Positions 50,002 through 60,697 of a DNA stretch of 64,000 bases are shown here, one piece after another; the first letter of the stretch is position 1, and each line of letters begins with the position of its first letter. The position numbers and the translations under genes are program-made. This DNA is from Scalesia atractyloides. Lineage: Eukaryota > Streptophyta > Magnoliopsida > Asterales > Asteraceae. The notes under the pieces are model-generated. The model saw only the letters and a program-made list of their open reading frames with translations, was not told where the DNA came from and searched no databases. Location: contig CAMTDV010000013.1 of the NCBI GenBank assembly GCA_947069175.1, forward strand, positions 16,259,412 to 16,323,411, written 5' to 3'.

Positions 50002-51530
50002 CTAATCAACAATTCCGCCTAATCCCTCATTAGGAATATTAGCCTCTAACAGGGCTTGCTTTTGCGCATCTAATAGCTTTTCACTTAAGCTATTTCTAAG
50101 TTCAATGCTTTTGGCGTTAATCCTTATAGGCTTAACCCTTTCTTTGCGACTTAAGGCGTCAACAACTACATTCTCCTTGCCGGGATGATAGCGAATTTCA
50201 CAATCATAGTCATTAAGTGTTTCCATCCAACGACGTTGTCGCATGTTCAATTCCTTCTGATTGAACAGGTGCTGGATACTCTTATGGTCAGTGTATATAA
50301 TACAATTCGTGCCATACAAGTAATGTCTCCACAATTTTAGTGCAAATACAACGGCACCCAATTCCAAATCATGGGTGGTGTAATTCCTTTCATGCACCTT
50401 TAATTGTCGTGATGCATAGGCAACTACTTTTCCTTTTTGCATTGGCACACAGCCCATGCCAGTGTGCAAAGCATCACAATAGACAACAAAATCCTCAATT
50501 CCCTCAGGTAGGGATAACACAGGAGCATTGCTCAACTTGTGTTTCAGAATCTCAAAAGATTCTTGTTGTTTCAAACCCCAATTAAATTTGACATTCTTAC
50601 GGGTCAGGGTAGTCAAAGGAGTGGCTATCCTTGAAAAGTTCTCAATGAACCTCCTATAATAACCAACCAATCCTAAGAAACTACGAATCTCTGATGGGGT
50701 TTTGGGAACTTCCCAATTCATTATGGCTTCTATTTTGGCAGGATCCACTTGGATACCACGCTCTTTTATAATATGTCCAAGAAACTGGACTTCTCTAAGC
50801 CAAAATTCACATTTAGAGAACTTTGCATAAAGCTTTTCTTGTCTTAATAATTCTAGAATGCACTGAAGATGTTTCTTTTGATCAGCGTGATTATAAGAAT
50901 AGATAAGTATATCGTCTATGAAGACAATGACAAACTTATCCAAATACGGCTTGCAGACTCTATTCATGAGATCCATGAATGCTGCTGATGCGTTTGTGAG
51001 CCCAAAAGGCATCACCAAAAATTCAAAATGACCATAACGGGTCCTGAAGGCTGTCTTAGGAACATCCTCACTCCTAACCTTCAGTTGATGATATCCAGAT
51101 TCAGATAAATCTTAGAGAAATAACTAGCCCCTTGAAGTTGGTCGAATAAATCATCGATCCTGGGCAGAGGATATCGATTCTTGATAGTTATCTTATTCAA
51201 TTCTCGGTAATCAATGCACATCCGCATCGAACCATCCTTTTTCTTAACGAATAGAATAAGAGCTACCCGCAGCGAGGAACTAGGCTGTATAAAGCCTTTC
51301 TCTAAGAGTTCATCTAACTATGTCCTCAACTCCTTCATTTCCATTGGTGCTAATCGGTATGGAGCTCTAGCTACAGGTGCTGACCCAGGTATGATATCAA
51401 TTCTGAATTCCACTTGCCTATCTGGAGGTACGCCTGGTAATTCTTCAGGGAAAACATCGGGATACTATGAGATAACTGGTAGGTCTTCAATATTCGGCTT
51501 AGGCTCGTTGATGGTAACTTGTGGCATGTA
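50002..51530 (-). pseudogene. Gypsy reverse transcriptase and RNase H
   Basis: Upstream part (51530-51050): VFPEELPGVPPDRQVEFRID, VKKKDGSMRMCIDYRELNKI, with stops. The long open part 51018-50002 holds MPFGLTNASAAFMDLMNRVC, the catalytic FIDDILIYS, FLGLVGYYRRFIENFS, and RNase H (YASRQLKVHERNYTTHDLEL, IYTDHKSIQHLF, VVDALSRK). In the RNase H motif the first Asp region reads VYCDALHTGMGCVPMQ, with H where S is usual. Confidence 0.92.
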
Positions 51531-51789
51531 AATGACACAACCTTTCCTCAAACACTTGGATGCCTTAAATAACGACACCTTGCCTTGCAATCCGTAGTGT
51601 GAGTTGTAACATCCGTCAAAAAACGGATTTACCAAACCCGCTCCGTTTAATAACCGAACAATCAGTTAAAAATTTCGTGGCATATTTAAGGCCCAAAATA
51701 ATTTTAAACGATACATAATTAATAAGTATATTGGAATATATAATTTATTTTTGAAAAAGTATTAAAAATAAGAAAATAAAAATGAAAAG

Positions 51790-51870
51790 CTGCTGCCGGG
51801 TTTCGAACCCGGGTCAACCAGCATTTCACCAAAGTCTTATCGCGCACACACTCAACCACTGCGCCACTCA
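51790..51870 (-). repeat. Antisense tRNA-like module, LTR copy C
   Basis: On minus: AGTGGCGCAGTGGTTGAG (A-box), then GACCCGGGTTCGAAACCCGG. The last forms a textbook T-arm, CCGGG/CCCGG around TTCGAAA, at 51796-51812. It lies upstream of the TATA-like box. Confidence 0.8.
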
Positions 51871-52578
51871 TGCTTCTTGTTAAATATTGGAAACAAATAA
51901 TACATAAAATAAATCTCGAATTCAAATAACGACGCGCCCAATTGCAGTCGTCGGAAATCCCGGCGATCTCGCGAGATTGGACGGTTTCTTCAAGTCTTAA
52001 CGTAAACATTAAACCTACATCGGTTATAACCGACGTCTGAACCCGCGACGCAAGTCATAACCGCCGGAAAACGTAATGACTTTGAATCAAGCCTGAAATC
52101 CGACTCTATACATCTCGATTCCTCCCTATAAATTCACCCACAATCCACTGGTAGCCTTTTCGCTCAAAACCGCACCCTTTCTCGACGAAAATCCACTCGC
52201 CGGAAAATACCTGCAAATCGCCGGAAAACCGGGTTTTTCCCTTCTGTGCCTTACTCTAAACACTGAACACACAGAACTCATACCGAAGCCACCCACATCC
52301 ATCTCAAGCTCGTTGAAGACCCTCTGCCGCAAGACACACGTCGCCGGAAGTTTCTGCTGTCACCGGAGTTTCGCCGGAGAAACAGAGGAGTCCAGTTTCG
52401 GTATATCTAACACTTAATCTTTCATTCTTTTATTTATCTCACCTGTAATTAACTGAAACACACTAACGAACTTGATTAAAACTTCGAACCAGTCGGACTT
52501 CCGATTCTGGTTAAGATTCAACGAAGAAGACGAAGTGTCCGTTGTCTATAAATTTAATTTAAATCAAGTTATAACTCG

Positions 52579-53158
52579 GGTTAGACACACAGTCCAGCGG
52601 TGGACTGTGTGCAAATAAAACACAAACGTCTCGAGTTCGATACATGTCCCACGCATACTCGCCTTAATAAAATGTTTTTCTTAAACCGAACCGGAGTCAC
52701 TGCGTAAGATGTTAAGTTTAATAAAAATCGGAATAATAACCAAGATAGACTCACAGTCCAGTGGTGGACTGTGTGCGCGTTTAAAACACAGGTCACGAGT
52801 TCGAGTCCGGACTACCGCACCGGTCCGGACAATTATCCAACTTTTTATATAAGGCAGAAATGAAACTATTTAGTTTGTATATAAGTATAATAAAAATCAG
52901 TTTACTTAACAAGTTAGACACACAGTCCAGCGGTGGACTGTGTGTTAACCTAAACCACAGGTCCCGGGTTCGAGACCTGTGGAGCGCACCGAATCGATAG
53001 ATTTAAATCGTTTTTAAAAAAAAGGATTTTCTGTTTAATCTAATTAGTATAAAAATATAATTAAAAACAGAAATATTTCGGGTTAGACACGTAGCTCAGT
53101 TGGTAGAGCTGCGTGCACGCGTACGGGAGGTCTCGGGTTCGAGCCTCACCCAGCGCAC
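52579..53158 (+). repeat. Array of four tRNA-like hairpin modules, LTR copy C
   Basis: Stem pairs: 52586-52595 with 52602-52611, 52750-52759 with 52766-52775, 52919-52928 with 52935-52944 (all CACACAGTCC/GGACTGTGTG type), and 53088-53097 with 53106-53115 (CACGTAGCTC/GAGCTGCGTG). B-boxes follow at about 52632, 52796, 52967 and 53136. In the third module the B-box sits in the loop of a second perfect 9-bp hairpin, 52955-52963 with 52974-52982. The fourth has a tRNA-perfect GTAGCTCAGTTGGTAGAGC. Repeat spacing is about 168 bp. Confidence 0.9.
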
Positions 53159-53589
53159 ACATACACACATACGAACCGGTCAACAGTCAAAGTCAATGGT
53201 CAATGGTCAACGGTCAACGGTCAAAAAGTCAACATTTTTTATTATTTTTATTTATTTATTTTATTTAAAAATCAATTAAAAATAACATTTTTAAGGTTAG
53301 AAAATAGCCTTAAACTCACAAAAATACACCCAACAATCCTACTAAAATGGATTAATAAAACCCGTTTACTTACCGAAACATTATGCCATTATCTAGGTTA
53401 ATTTCACTCGTGGTTAAAACCACTTCGTGCGCATTCAACATCATCAACCGAACGCACCCAATGTGAGTGAATCTTACAACTCCCCTTTTTAATTACACGT
53501 TTTGGGGTGTGTCATGTGTCATAAAATTAACTCGTTTATTAAACTTGTGCCATACCATATTGTGATCTAAACTTAGATTGTATACATTG

Positions 53590-53872
53590 CTTGTAGTTAT
53601 GTATTTCATTTTGTCTATTTATATGCAATTCATTCATTAGGCCCATCAGTTCCTCGTGTGAGACGAGTTGAGCAACGCGTGCCTCAAAACAAATCCATTA
53701 TTGTTCGTGTGTGTATTATTGAGTTTATATTGTTTGTAGTTATGTATTTCATTTTGTCTATTTATATGCAATTCATTCATTAGGCCCATCAGTTCCTCGT
53801 GAGAGACGAGTTGAGCAACGCGTGCCTCAAAACGATCCATTATTGTTCATGTGTGTATTATTTAATATTAGA
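53590..53872 (+). repeat. 143-bp tandem duplication with a CCTCGTGAGAGACGAG hairpin
   Basis: GTAGTTATGTATTTC begins at 53593 and 53736. Each unit has the palindromic CTCGTGAGAGACGAG followed by TTGAGCAACGCGTGCCTC. Copy D has the equivalent pair (62480 and 62621), so the duplication predates the two insertions. Confidence 0.9.
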
Positions 53873-54239
53873 TTGATTGGTGAATAAGTTTACATCTATT
53901 TTTACTCATGTGTGGTTGTGCACTTTATTTGATAATCAATTAAATAAACTTGTTCAAATGTTTTCCATAGGATTCACTCGCCAACTTTTTGTTGATCCAA
54001 AAACCCTTTTTACACATGATACAGGTGAACAGGATGAAGCAAGGAAAACATAGGAAATGCCTTAGAAGAAAACAATGAAGCCTAGATTGATATTTAGGAC
54101 ATGATGTAATATTGATTGTAATTTTCCATTAAAGTGTATTAATGAATATGAAACGTTAAAATAAATGTCATGAGCTTTGATGATAACCCAATCATACCCC
54201 GATCACCTTTTCCGCTGCGGGTCGGGGTGTGAAATGAGT

Positions 54240-54600
54240 CTCCAAGAATGCTTATCATTTCACTAGATGGGGTTTTAATCTCGATGAGTTTCTTATCGCA
54301 GGCAATGCGGGCTTGGTTATGAGATAACCAATCTATGGCTAAAACTACATCGAACCCCGCCAATTTCATTGGCAAAAGAGAGATATGAATGGAATGATTC
54401 TTAATGGATATAGAACATCCATCAAGAATGGAGATGTTGTTTCTACACTTCCATCAACAAGTTCTATCTCATAAGTTTTATCTAGAGTTCTTTTGGGTAA
54501 GTTTAATAGTTTACTAAACTTATGATCAACAAATGATTTATCTGTACCCGAATCAAATAGAACTCTAGCATATACGTCATTAATGAGGAATGTACCTGTT
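54240..54600 (-). pseudogene. Gypsy aspartic protease
   Basis: On minus: ARVLFDSGTDKSFVDHKFSK, with the active-site DSG, then the MPMKLAGFDVVLAIDWLSHN region typical of gypsy proteases (MxxFDVVLGMDWL). Separated from RT by the insertion of LTR copy C. Confidence 0.85.
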
Positions 54601-54639
54601 ATGATGTTGTTGTCATTTACGACCTCCCTGGCGTTTATC

Positions 54640-55780
54640 TGGAAGGCACGAGCATTCCCTTTCTTAGCCTCTCCAGGCTTTGCATTGTCATTTCTGGGAT
54701 TCTTAGGGCAGTTAATCTTACTATTCCCCTTTCATTACAGTCATAACATACGACATTCTTAAGATCCTTACATTCTAGGGTCTTATGCCCCTTTTCTTAA
54801 AGATTACACAGGGTTTGTCCTGAGGGTTAATATTACACTGCCCCAATGTCTGCGGTTGCAGTTCTTACATGTCGGCGTCACACCCGACTTATCTTGGTTC
54901 CTTTTGAACCCAAATTTTCCTTTCTTTTTAAATCTTTGGGAGTTATCCTCCTCCCGTTTTCTTTTCCCGTCACCCTCAGACTTGACTGACTTCTGTCTCA
55001 CCAAATCTAGGGAGAGGGATAGGTCAACAGCAGACCTATATGTACTAGGTTGAGCAGCCTTTACCATGCCTTATATCTCTGGCGCCAACCCATTGATGAA
55101 ATGCGAAATGCGTTTGGATTCTGGGGTAATCAGATAGGAAACTAACCTAGACAGGGAATTGAAATCGGAAACATACTTCCGACAATCTAGGTTCTTCATT
55201 GTGAGAGTCAGGAAGTCTGACTCTGTCTTCTCCACCTCATGAGGTGGGCAGTAAGTTTCCTTGACAAGGTCCACAAACTTGGACCATCCTAAATTGTACA
55301 GGTGTACCTTACCTGTAGATTGGATCATGGCTTTCCACCATATCAGGGCATCGCCCTTAAAGGACTGTGATATATACTTAACCACATGTCTACAATTGTC
55401 TCCATCTCATCCAGCCACTTCAAGGCTTCTATAACGCCTTTCTCCCCATTAAAATCTCGGGGTTTACAGGAGACTAAATATTCATAGGTACATCCGTCTT
55501 TAGAAGAACGGGACCTATCAGCGAATTCTATTTTCTTTAGTTCACTCTTCGCATTTGAAGAGTGAACTGAGCTCTCCTTATGAGCTGAGGATGGTGGAAT
55601 TGATAAGGGTCTGGAGCGAGTAGCACTCGACTCCCTAAGTTTTTCTATGGCCTTTTCCAAGGCCTTTCCTAAAGCTGCATCTATGCGAGCTTGGAAATCA
55701 TCGTTGTTAATGGCTATATTTTCGGCGTCATTAGAGTTAACATTTCGGTGACTACTTTGAGCCTCATCCGAGTTAGCCAT
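54640..55780 (-). pseudogene. Gypsy gag with zinc knuckles
   Basis: Starts MANSDEAQSSHRNVNSNDAE. It has KPRDFNGEKGVIEALKWLDE, then FKGDALIWWKAMIQ, SFLTLTM-like segments and a basic RKREED...FKKKGKFGFK tail. Two CCHC knuckles follow: CKNCNRRHWG(QC) and CYDCNERGNSKINC. Frame shifts occur at about 54835 (one base lost in a G run), near 54795 and near 55385. It is the retrotransposon capsid/nucleocapsid. Confidence 0.88.
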
Positions 55781-55789
55781 TCTTCAGAG

Positions 55790-56885
55790 CTTTGGTTTTA
55801 AATACCAAATAAAATTTCTCTTAGCCATGGTGTAACAACCATTTTGGCTTTAAACATTTGCTAACAATCCATCACCTAATCAAACTAGTGTGAATAACAT
55901 CACAACTCTTAGGCTTATGATATCTACATTTGGCCTAGGTCTCAAAAGGACCATCAAAGGCAAATTACAATCTGGACAAAGTCCATATATTATCAGACAG
56001 TGGATCGCAATGTCACAACTGTCATTGTCATATAGACAATTATACATATAGCTCAAAGGCTTGTCACTAATGGACATAATAATATGGCACGTTGGCCTGT
56101 CACTTTGGACATAACATATGGCATATCAGCCTATAAATTTGGACCATATGGCATATCAGCCTGTCACTTTAGACATAACATATGGCATATCATCCTGTCA
56201 CTTTGACATAACATATGGCATATCAGCCTGTCACTTTGGACATAACATATGGCATATCGGCCTGTCATATGGCACGTTGGCCCACATCACTTTGGATGTA
56301 AATTATGGCATGTTGGCCCACATCACTTTGGATGTAATTTATGGCATGTTGGCATGTCCCTTTGGACATAATACGGCTCGTTGGCCTATCGTATAGACGG
56401 CTAGTGTGGTTCCTCAAGCCACACTACCAGGATTATGAACATTCCTTAATGTTACATAACAATACCTATGTTTGATTAATAGTCCCGGTCACTTTGGACC
56501 TTAACGACTTGGAGGCCTGAACCTAGTTCACCATCTTTGGATAGAAGGATAACTTCCCTTAACTATCGTGATAGAAGGCCTTTTTTCCTTAACTATCATT
56601 TCTTTGCCAATGTGTGGTCCATGCCACTTGGCATAATCAAATCATTAAGATCTTTTGGAATTATATAGCAGAACATAAATTTCGAATAAACTCGAGACAT
56701 TCGCTTGAAGAGGACGAATACATATATATAATTCCAAAAATATTCCATTAAAAGTCAATAAAATTACAATACTTAAAATAAATGAAATAAACTGTCCATA
56801 TAAGGACTAAAGAAACAAAAATGTCCACGCAGGGACTAAAAAAATAATAATGTCCTCGCAGGGACTAATTATATTAGGAGAGACT
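55790..56885 (-). other. Gag-upstream non-coding region of the gypsy element, with tandem repeats
   Basis: Separates gag from the proline-rich ORF. It is dominated by the CATATGGCATATCAGCCTGT repeats (own entry). A TGTAACAACCATTTTGGC motif at 55842 looks like an LTR start, but no matching end or duplication was found. The 56.75-56.87 kb part has a short GTCC(T/A)CGCAGGGACTAA duplication. Confidence 0.5.
56075..56395. repeat. Tandem repeat of 34-42-bp units (CATATGGCATATCAGCCTGT)
   Basis: About nine units, variously CATATGGCATATCAGCCTGT-CACTTTGGACATAA, later drifting to TTATGGCATGTTGGCCCACA-TCACTTTGGATGTA. ATATGGCATAT is itself close to a palindrome. The plus-strand open frame here (56118-56396) is only the repeat. 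Confidence 0.9.
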
Positions 56886-57654
56886 TCACTCGTCATTTCT
56901 TCCCTTAACTAGTTTGGAGAGTTTCTTAAAGAACTGGTTCGTCTTCTTCTCCGTTTTCTCCGCTTGTTGTTGCATTTCTTTCATTCTTTTCAAGGCCTCG
57001 TTAATGGCCTCAAGTGGTGGCGGAGGTTGTGGTTGTGGTTGTGGCATAATCGGATACTGGTACCCATAACTTGGATATCCAGTAGGAGGATAAGCAGGTG
57101 GGAAAGGAGACGGGTAAAGCGCGTTATGCATGACTGCTTGCATGTAAGGATCATGCGAAAGTTCTTGGTAATCAACTGGAGTGGTTGGGTTAAAAGGATC
57201 GTATCCAGTGTTATCCGGATACGTTAGGATTGGGTTATTATAACCCGATGGTGGTGGTTGAACCGCGAGTGATGATGTCGGTTCCACCATAGGTGAAGTA
57301 TTAGAGGGTCTACCCATTTGTGGGTCCTCTTGAATAGTAGGGTAAGGTTTGGGCAAGGGTGGCAGTGACGCTGACCGTTGTCCCGCACGTACCGACATAC
57401 GTGCTCCACGTTTCCTCCTCGGTGGCTCAGGTGGTGGCTGAGGTTTCTATCGGTTCCATTTGAATGTCTTCTTGTGTAGGAGGTGTTGGAGAGTGGTGTG
57501 AAGGTGTGTTAGCAAAGGTGAATTGATTCCAATATTGGTCCCATTCGTTAGGACCTTGGTATGGTGATCCAGCGTAAGAGTTTGAATCGCTCGATATCTC
57601 AATAGGATGCGCATTCGATGACGGTGGCATCTCCGGGTCGGAGTCCTCGTCCAT
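56886..57654 (-). pseudogene. Proline-rich ORF upstream of gag
   Basis: Two frames, 57654-57427 (MDEDSDPEMPPSSNAHPIEI...) and 57398-56886 (MSVRAGQRSASLPPLPKPYP...), read as one protein if a single frameshift near 57435 is ignored. It is acidic and Ser-rich, then rich in Pro, Tyr and Gln (PYPPTGYPSYGYQYPIMPQ), ending in a short coiled-coil-like tail (INEALKRMKEMQQQAEKTEK). It lies between PBS and gag in sense orientation, an unusual extra reading frame for Ty3/gypsy. No known domain, function unknown. Confidence 0.65.
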
Positions 57655-57895
57655 GGGGTTTGGTTAATCCAACTGATTCTGATCAGCTGGGGGTGTGTTG
57701 AAATAATGGTTAGGGTTAAATTCTTCATGGTAAGAGTGTGAATGGGAATGATGGAAATGGTGAGAATGGTACTAACAACTTAATAATGAAAAAAGTAATC
57801 TTAGGTCAAAGCCTAGACTCAGAAGTCTATGGAATGTGCTTGTGTAAGTTTGAGATTAAACACAAGAAGGATAGTGTTTAATTCTCTCAAACGTT

Positions 57896-57908
57896 GGCTT
57901 TGATACCA
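57896..57908 (-). other. Primer binding site of the minus gypsy element
   Basis: The minus strand reads TGGTATCAAAGCCAACG three nucleotides after the LTR end GGAGTGTGACA. This matches the 3' end of initiator methionine tRNA with one mismatch, and fixes the 5' LTR to the right of this point. Confidence 0.85.
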
Positions 57909-57911
57909 ACC

Positions 57912-60429
57912 TGTCACACTCCGGATTTCCAATCAAATCCAATTACCTGTGGGCCCGGGTGGGGAATACCGTGACGTCTGTTGATATCATCATAGTCAAT
58001 TAAACAAAGCACAACTGAAGTCTTTGGATTTAATTACTATTACAAACCAAATGTTCAAAGTACAAAATAATATACAGACGACTCGTAATAGAAGATCCAC
58101 AGGCAGATCACAAATTGTACAAAGAAAGAATGTAAAGCAGACTTTGGGCAGATCTAGGATTTGCAAGATCCTCTTATCACTACCGAGCACTTCCAGCCTA
58201 TTTTCGTATTGTACCTGTAGCTTAGTCTTTTGAAAATACGTCAGCTTTCGCTGGTAAATACACCTAATTGACTCATTTTGAAAACATCTCAAAAATATGT
58301 TTTAAGTGCGTATCAGCACAAAATCTTTTATAACTTGGGAAAGTTACTTTGTAACCTTGTTAACAGATTCACATGTTTGTCCATACATACAGGGCCCAGT
58401 GCGAAAACCGAGACATGATTAATGTACACACCACTTTGGACTCACGAAGGAGTCAATTCCCCCAACTTTGTGGGTATGCATTTTTGAGCGTCTTGCCGAG
58501 TGTATGCCTACACCCGCGCTAAGGTCGTGGCCATTATCCAATGTAATGAGCCGAGGATATCCAAGACATGGTAGTTAACCCCTGATGTTTAAGTTATCAA
58601 ACAAAACTGATTCAAACGGAATATTCGGATTTACTAGCCACAATCCGACATTCGATTGATCCCATTTCTGACCAAGCGGTAATAATTACCGTAACCCAAG
58701 CCCGTATAGGGGAAATAAGTCGAAGGTATTTACCTGAGCTAATCTTATTTTAATTTTAATAACTCAGCCGTACACAAAACCACTAAGTGCATATAGCATT
58801 TACCGGCAATTCTCTAGTCTGGATTATGGCATAAGCTAACAAATTAAATATTAATGGTCTTATTTAAGTCATAGACTTAGACCGTGTAGCATACAAGATC
58901 AAGACGTATAACGCTTTATTAAACGATGATTGGATATAATGTAGTTTAATCCCAACAAGTACTTTGACTTGTGTAATATGGATCAACTTTAAACATTGGA
59001 TTTTGAGACTTAAAAGACATGGTTAGACCCGTTTCGGTTAAATTCCGTAAACTAGTTACATATACTTAACCGTACACATATCAGTGATATCAGGTAACTG
59101 GATAAGTCACGGACAAGTTCTATATGACATTATACTTTAATTAAGTTGTAATATCAGTAGGATATCAACTTATATGCCCGTTTAGGTTTTAAAATGAAAC
59201 TATGCCTCGTAATGGCATTTCGGTAATTTCATACCGTATAAAAAGGAACTTGAATATACTTAAATATTATAATCATAAGTATTCTGGAAAAATAATTTAT
59301 TTATGATATAATATCAGTAGGATATTAATTATATGTGCAATTTATCCCTTTATGACCAAACTATGCACCGAAGGGGCATTTTAGTCATTTTACACATAGT
59401 TTTATAAATTATTTGGGATTCTGAGTTCATATCATATACCTACTGTAAAATATTTAAAAAAAGTTTTAAAATCAGTAGGTATCAAGTCTTAGTCAATTAA
59501 TATGGTTTAAAACCATACTATGCGACGAAACGACGCTTATGTCGTAAAATGACGATTTATGTGATATTTTGCGAAAAATGAAGTTAAGGTCAGATTAAAT
59601 GTCTTAGATATGTTATTTAATTTAAACATATCAGTAGGTAAATTTTGTCTTGAAAAGATATGATTAAAATCATTTTATAAGCCTTAAGGGCTTCATCGTC
59701 ATTTACCGACATAATACAAGGTCTTGTTCATAAACTCAGTTTATAATCTGATTTAACATCTCAAATAATCATACTTATAATATTACATCAGTAGGAAACT
59801 TATTTTCAAGTTCATTATCTTTTAAACCTTATTTTATGCAAAAAGGACATTTTAGTCAAAATGACATAATTACGGAACTTGCGCATAAACTTAGATTCTG
59901 ATTATGATCGTGTAATATAACCTCAGAGGGTAAGACTACATTATATTATGATCATAATGCAACTTTAGATCAGTAGCTAACTATTCTAAATCGGGTCAGA
60001 ATCGAAAGTCAAAGCAGAAGTCAAACTTCACGACTTTCAGTTGCGAACCGACCCTAGAACTGAAATTGACGAGCCGAACATGTTGTTACATTTTCTAATA
60101 ATTATTACCAACTTTTTAAGTGTCAAAATAGGTGTCACAACATATATAAGATCAAATTATAATTTTTCTGAAAAATGGCCTGTTTGACTTTTTAATATTC
60201 AAACTTTGACCCGTCAATTGGTCTAGCAAACGTGATCTTCAGGAGGTGCCCTTTATGGGGATTAACACCTACCTTATTACGATCACTTAGCCATATTCGT
60301 TATGAACAATGGCTAGACCATAACGGTCTTAACCGAAAGTTAAAGCGTTTTCCGTAAAACGCTTGACTTTTGGCTATAAAAGCCTATAAACGAAAATGCA
60401 CAAGGAAGGAACACTTACAAGAGGTTCCT
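57912..60429 (-). mobile_element. 5' LTR (part) of the minus gypsy element
   Basis: Ends (minus) with CCGGAGTGTGACA at 57912 and is cut at 60429 by LTR copy D. It is non-coding. It contains at least five diverged units of about 100-160 bp, each opening with ATATCAGTAGG (near 59150, 59305, 59470, 59628 and 59787) and including a GCATTTTAGTCATTT-like block. The outer LTR terminus lies beyond the copy D insertion and outside the window. Confidence 0.7.
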
Positions 60430-60612
60430 TGTAACATCCGTCAAAAAACGGATTTACCAAACCCGCTCCGTTTATCAACCGAACAGTCAGTCAAAAATTT
60501 CGTTGCGAATTAAATGCCCAAAATATTTTTAAACGATACGTAATCGATTATTATACGGGAATATATATTTAGTTTTTGAAAAACTGTTGAAAATCGCAAA
60601 ATAAAAATAAAA

Positions 60613-60697
60613 GTCCTCTGCCGGGTTTCGAACCCGGGTCTGTACCGGTTCAACAACAAGACTTATCACTTAACACACAAACCACTGCGCCACTTGT
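60613..60697 (-). repeat. Antisense tRNA-like module, LTR copy D
   Basis: On minus: AGTGGCGCAGTGGTTTGTGT (A-box), then GACCCGGGTTCGAAACCCGG, which folds as CCGGG/CCCGG around TTCGAAA (60621-60637). The internal part between the boxes differs in length and sequence from copy C, but both boxes are conserved. Confidence 0.8.

Larger units (their letters stand above)
51605..54234 (+). mobile_element. Solo LTR (copy C) of the tRNA-like-array family, inside gypsy pol
   Basis: Starts TGTAACATCCGTCAAAAAAC and ends GGTCGGGGTGTGAAA (CA to AA), with a perfect duplication TGAGT at 51600-51604 and 54235-54239. It interrupts the minus element between protease and RT in the opposite orientation. TATA-like CTATAAATTC lies at about 52128. 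It holds one antisense module, four sense modules, a TCAACGGTCA minisatellite (53178-53232) and a 143-bp tandem duplication (53590-53872). It is close in sequence to copy D. Confidence 0.95.
48609..60429 (-). mobile_element. Decayed Ty3/gypsy element, minus strand
   Basis: Order on minus: 5' LTR part (60429-57912), PBS (57908-57896), proline-rich ORF (57654-56886), gag (55780-54640), protease (about 54580-54240), solo-LTR insertion C, RT-RNase H (51530-50002), integrase (49998-48952), polypurine tract (48825-48813), 3' LTR remnant (48812-48609). The PR-RT-RH-IN order and the RT motif FVIVFIDDILIYS make it Ty3/gypsy. Nonsense codons occur between RH and IN (TAG at about 49999-50001, replacing CAG) and inside IN (TGA at 49711-49713, replacing TGG), plus several 1-base gaps, so it is inactive. 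Confidence 0.9.

Noticed and set aside
50340..50585. Plus-strand frame over the RNase H region
   Set aside because: It is the opposite-strand shadow of conserved gypsy RNase H coding.
52579..53158. CRISPR-like array from regular 170-bp spacing
   Set aside because: Units are long, imperfect and separated by related linkers inside a plant LTR; CRISPR does not apply.
55842..56870. Possible further LTR starting TGTAACAACC
   Set aside because: No matching CA end or target-site duplication was found, so it is left as part of the gypsy leader.
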